Positions 31,374 through 34,809 of a stretch of DNA of 34,809 nt are shown piece by piece. The notes under the pieces are model-generated. The model worked only from the letters and a program-made list of their open reading frames with translations, ran no database searches and was not told the DNA's origin. The stretch comes from Triparma columacea (Eukaryota; Sar; Bolidophyceae; Parmales; Triparmaceae). Each line of letters opens with the position of its first letter. Position 1 is the stretch's first letter. Location: the NCBI GenBank assembly GCA_030267965.1, contig BRYA01001461.1:1-34809 (forward strand). Reading direction: 5' to 3'. The position numbers were made by a program, and so were the translations under genes.

Positions 31374-32342
31374 ATGAGCTACTCAAACAACGTATGCCTT
31401 GGTAACTGGTTCGAGGACCGGATTCAGAAAAACAATCCTGGACCGCGCGTGCTTTGCGACTATGGCTACCGCATATTTGACACAGGTGAGAGCAAGAAGA
31501 ACATTCCAAGAACATCATCCCCCGATCTAGTCCCAAGAAAACTACTCCTTTCTCTGTGATTAGGATACGATTTGGGAAGATAACACGTCTCAAGTGTATT
31601 TAAGAGGCGGGTCCTTCCTTACTGCCCCAAACTTCCCCTCACTTTCCTCCCATCTCACCATGCCACCCTCCCCCCCCTCTGCCCCCCGATAGACGCCTCC
31701 AGATCATGGGGTGTTTCTAAGGCCGTCGACGATGGAAAGCGCAGCCGCGCTAGGGTTCTGAAGAAGCTGGCGGATGATAAGGCGGGGGGGGGATTCATGA
31801 TGGCTCAGAAGAAAACCTACCACGAGAGTGTGCTCGAGAGGAAAAGCAAGGCTCCAGAGAATGGTTTCGAGGCCATCCTTCCGGCCGCCTCCTCCGATCC
31901 TTCCCCTGAGTTCCGTACTAACAACCAGTATGCTTTCGGTGCTGGCAAGCGCATGTCAACCACCCTTCGTAAGAAGCAGCACTCTGACACCGCCACCTTC
32001 GCCGGCGGTCGCGGCAAGGTCAAGGTCAAGAACGAGCAGGATAGAGGCCTTAGCGGCGAGGTATGGCAGGACGGGGACGACCCAAGGAACAACACCATGG
32101 TCCAGAGGGCCTGGCAGTACGGGCAGGACCCCGCCATCAGGTACAAGCTGAACGGTTACCCCGTCCTCAAGCCGGAGGACGTGGAATGCACGGGGTTGCA
32201 GGTGGGGGAGCACGAGAGGAACAACACATCGTACGATCCGGAAAAGAGCTACAGGAGGGTGGCGAAAATCACGAAGTGCAGCGACGTTGATGCGCAGAGC
32301 AGGAAATATGGGAGGAACGTTTATATGGACGAGAACATTTAA
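31374..32342 (+). CDS. Putative flagellar (axonemal) protein, CFAP68/DUF1143-like N-terminus
   Basis: Two exons (31374-31485, 31693-32342) with a 207-nt intron encode 253 residues. The N-terminus YSNNVCLGNWFEDRIQ resembles YSNRTLMGNWNQER of the microtubule inner protein CFAP68 (C11orf1). The rest is basic and polar: TYHESVLERKSKAPENGF, NNQYAFGAGKRMSTTLRKKQ, and a C-terminus with many Tyr, Asn and Arg residues, typical of short axonemal proteins. No membrane segment or signal peptide is present. The family link rests on a short stretch and is tentative. If right, the organism has a flagellated stage. The Gly/Lys-rich stretch at the start of exon 2 (DDKAGGGF) looks disordered. Confidence 0.5.
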
Positions 32343-32490
32343 ACGGCAGGATTGGGGAAGGAGGGAGGTTGGGTTTGTTTTTAAAGGAGAGGCGAATGAA
32401 TGAATGAGTGTGTTATTACGATCAAGAAAAAAGGTTTCCTCGTTTTTTTAACGTCAATATGTACAATGTGTCTTTCTTCATGTCAATCAC

Positions 32491-33764
32491 TCACGGCTCC
32501 CCCAGCTTCACCCCAAACTCCCCCCCCATGACCCCCACCGCAATGATTGTCTGGACGAGGCCCCAAAGGAGGATGAAGAATAGAGATTTTGCGAAGCTGT
32601 ATCTCCCCTGCAGGTCAATGGCAGCGGCCTCGAAGAGAGGCTCACTTTCCTGCTTCGGCTTGCTCACCCACACGTAAAAAAGGAACCCGAAGAAGAGGAC
32701 TCCAGGGAAGGTGTGCCAGAACATCTGGTCGTAAGGTGATATGTGCCTGAGGAAGCCGTGGTATGGCCCGTCACAAATAACCGTGCCACAGGTGGACAGG
32801 TCCCAGAAGAAGCGCTGGGCGGGACCTATGCCAAGGCAGATTGGCAAGAGGGCGAGATTAACGTCTACCTTTAGGTTTTGAAGGGGACGCTGAGTCAGGG
32901 TGAGGTAAAAAAGGAAGAGGAATGGGACCTGGTGGCAGAGGGGGTCGACCAACTCGCACGCCCACCATCCTATTCCACTAAAACGTGAGGTCACCGAGGC
33001 TCTCCACCAATCCAAGACCTCGGGTGGAGGCGGGGGTTCGTGCCTACTAAGGTACTTTAGCGAAAGAGACTGGAAGATGTCGTCTTCATGACCATTGATC
33101 CACCCGTAGTAGTAACGGGAGAAAGCACCCGCCCCAATGGCGAGGACAAAGAGTTGGGCCAAAAGAAGGATGCATTCGTATCTGAGAGCGCGGGATATGC
33201 TCTTGTTCCCCTTGCTGTACACATCCTTGTAATAAAAGAAGCACCAGCCCTGGAGTGGGTTGGGGTATGAGGGTGGGTGGAGTTCAAATGTTAGGGAAAA
33301 TAGAAGGGAACGTCAAGGAGATACGTGCGCGTGAAGTCAATCATTTCCGCGTGAAGTCAATCAATTTCCACTTTTGTTGCAGCTCCCGACAACGGGCGGA
33401 TAGGATGATGACGAGCCGGCTTGCAAATGGTACTCACAATCAACCACGACAACACCGTCGTCGTGCCCGTGCCCATAATCCCTTCTCTGTCTATGAGGCC
33501 AACGTTTATGGCAGCAAAGTGCGCCAGCATGAAACAATAACCGCCCACGTAGAACTTGCCACGATTCCACTCCCATTGAAAATCGCCTACTATGGATGTG
33601 GAGGAGGGAAATCTAGTTGTTTGGGACTTATTGGACGGGTTCGTCATCGCCGATGATGGCACCACCGAAGTTACAGAACTCTTCTTGCGGCACATTTTTT
33701 TGTGCTGGGTGTAGGAACCTTGTTGGTCTTCCTCGCTGATGAAACGATTTTCCCAAATGAACAT
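32491..33764 (-). CDS. Multi-pass membrane protein of unknown function
   Basis: Two exons (33438-33764, 32491-33249) join in phase 0 across a 188-nt GTGAGT...CCAG intron, giving 361 residues from the ATG at 33764. About seven hydrophobic segments are visible, among them KFYVGGYCFMLAHFAAINV, TTTVLSWLIGWCFFYY, CILLLAQLFVLAIGAGAF, MFWHTFPGVLFFGFLFYVWV and SLFFILLWGLVQTIIAVGVM. Conserved-looking loops include CGTVICDGPYHGFLRHISP. I do not recognise the family; a sterol-isomerase-like (cycloeucalenol cycloisomerase) identity was considered and did not fit. The start is uncertain: later ATGs (MCRKK, MTNPSNK) are possible, and an acceptor-like CCTCACAG just upstream could mean another 5' exon. Confidence 0.7.
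33329..33369. repeat. Near-perfect 20/21-bp tandem duplication in an intron
   Basis: GCGTGAAGTCAATCATTTCC is followed at once by a copy with one extra A. It lies inside the 188-nt intron of the multi-pass membrane protein gene and is probably a recent slippage event. Confidence 0.8.
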
Positions 33765-33839
33765 AAAACAATTTCTGTGAGGATTAAGGTTTTTGTAGGA
33801 AGGAATTACGTGTAAGGACGTGTTTTCCAACCGCGAGGC

Positions 33840-34602
33840 ACGTTTTTATGGCCTTACGAACCCGTCAAAAATTGAAAATCCAGGGAAAACCTTTGAAAAC
33901 TCATCTAAAGGTATTGATTATAATTTAAAATATAATTTGAACAATAAATATATTAATAATGTTTCGATAAGCTTCTAAAACATTATATATGTACACCTTT
34001 ATTCGTGTTTCTGAAAATGATTTTGTTTGTTTACTTTTTAAATTTATTATATGATAAAATGAATCATATATCATATATATTGAATTGAGATTTAAATGTC
34101 TACTTCTCGAAAATAAGTTTTTGAGAATAAGTAGTTTTAGATTGCGTTGATTGTTAAATATTATAAAGTGATTGTTTTTACTTTATATGGTTTTCTAGCA
34201 TTGAATAACTTTGTTTTGATATTTAAATTGAATCAGTCTATTATCCGACTGTAGACTTGCTAGCGGCATTGACCAACTAGCCAATGTTCAGCAAATTTTG
34301 AAACCCCCCTCCCGTATTCCTTTCAGACTTCCTTTAGACTTACTTTCTCCTTCCTTTCTCCCACGAATTTTGAGTTTTCGCTAATTTTTTCTATCCTTTG
34401 ATTTAAGTGCAATGTGAGTCGAAAACTGAGATCAACCATAGCTTTGTCGCTCTATCATAGGGAATTATGACTTGTGACACAGTCTATTTGTGTTAAATAT
34501 CGCTCTCAACTAGCTTATTTGATGCCTCCGTAGTAAACTCGCACCTTCGAAGTCTTTGCTCAATGACTGGCACTAACACCATCTTCCACGACTTTACCTA
34601 GC
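33840..34602. other. AT-rich gene-free segment
   Basis: From about 33840 to 34270 the sequence changes to long A/T stretches with TATA-type and CATATAT motifs. A hand count over 33901-34200 gives about 20% G+C, far below the surrounding genes. No open frame or RNA gene was recognised. From 34270 to 34602 composition returns toward average and probably holds the promoter of the gene starting at 34603. Confidence 0.7.
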
Positions 34603-34686
34603 ATGATCTCTACTGAAACATATGTCAAAGCCTTTGCTGGAATTTTCGGACTCTACGGAGTTCAAATGGGTCTCATGCCGGGCAAG
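34603..34686 (+). CDS. First exon of an unknown gene cut by the right edge
   Basis: An ATG at 34603 opens 28 codons (MISTETYVKAFAGIFGLYGV and eight more), ending exactly at a GTGAGATA donor at 34687. The peptide has a hydrophobic stretch (AFAGIFGLYGVQMGLM) that could be a membrane segment. The intron runs into the terminal G tract, so nothing further can be read. The family is not identifiable. Confidence 0.45.
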
Positions 34687-34728
34687 GTGAGATATATCCC
34701 GAATTCTTCCATCTCTCTCTTCAATTTT

Positions 34729-34729
<1 letters not shown>

Positions 34730-34809
<80 letters not shown>
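34730..34809. other. 80-nt homopolymer of G at the window end
   Basis: The last 80 bases are all G, starting abruptly within a predicted intron. Two-colour sequencers call absent signal as G, so a contig end made of G is most simply a read or assembly artefact and not genomic sequence. Confidence 0.8.

Noticed and set aside
32491..33764. Cycloeucalenol cycloisomerase identity for the multi-pass protein
   Set aside because: Similar length and hydrophobicity only; the loop motifs do not match what I know of that family.
1..34809. CRISPR arrays, bacterial operons, tRNA or rRNA genes
   Set aside because: No regularly spaced repeats, no ribosome-binding-site-led gene strings, and no cloverleaf or rRNA signatures were seen; introns in nearly all genes point to a eukaryotic nucleus.

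Overview
The window is nuclear DNA of a microbial eukaryote. Every convincing protein gene but one is split by short GT-AG introns (about 43-190 nt) whose exon phases join cleanly. Genes lie close together on both strands. The products are eukaryotic: VPS15, RanGAP, PrimPol, a complex I subunit with a mitochondrial presequence, a receptor kinase, and a protein resembling an axonemal one. START-like repeats of this style and the DUF1769-PH-DUF547 combination fit a unicellular stramenopile alga (diatom or Parmales type). That assignment is inference; no marker gene settles it.

Layout, left to right. 1-2165 (-): 5' part of a gene with tandem START-like domains, cut by the left edge, with unusual 30-33-nt microexons. 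2908-5950 (+): receptor kinase with an ANF-receptor-like ectodomain. 6175-8710 (+): PrimPol. 8838-9260 (-): NDUFA5-like complex I subunit. 9261-10647: mostly unassigned, with a weak candidate gene. 10648-12264 (-): SET-domain protein, possibly continuous with the membrane-protein exons at 12376-13373 (-). 13525-14959 (-): RanGAP. 15175-16678 (+): secreted esterase. 16800-22607 (+): six-exon, 1,742-residue protein with two membrane segments, DUF1769, PH and DUF547. 22758-24551 (+): Myb-like protein. 24609-30753 (-): VPS15 in six exons. 31374-32342 (+): possible CFAP68-like flagellar protein. 32491-33764 (-): multi-pass membrane protein. 33840-34270: very AT-rich segment. 34603-34686 (+): first exon of a gene cut by the right edge. 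The window ends in 80 consecutive G, most likely an assembly artefact.

The genes are mostly independent housekeeping or signalling genes and do not form a pathway cluster. The most unusual items are the receptor kinase, the START gene's repeated microexons, the DUF1769-PH-DUF547 protein, and the AT-rich segment near the right end. All exon boundaries are hand-predicted from splice consensus and reading-frame continuity; no transcript or database evidence was available.
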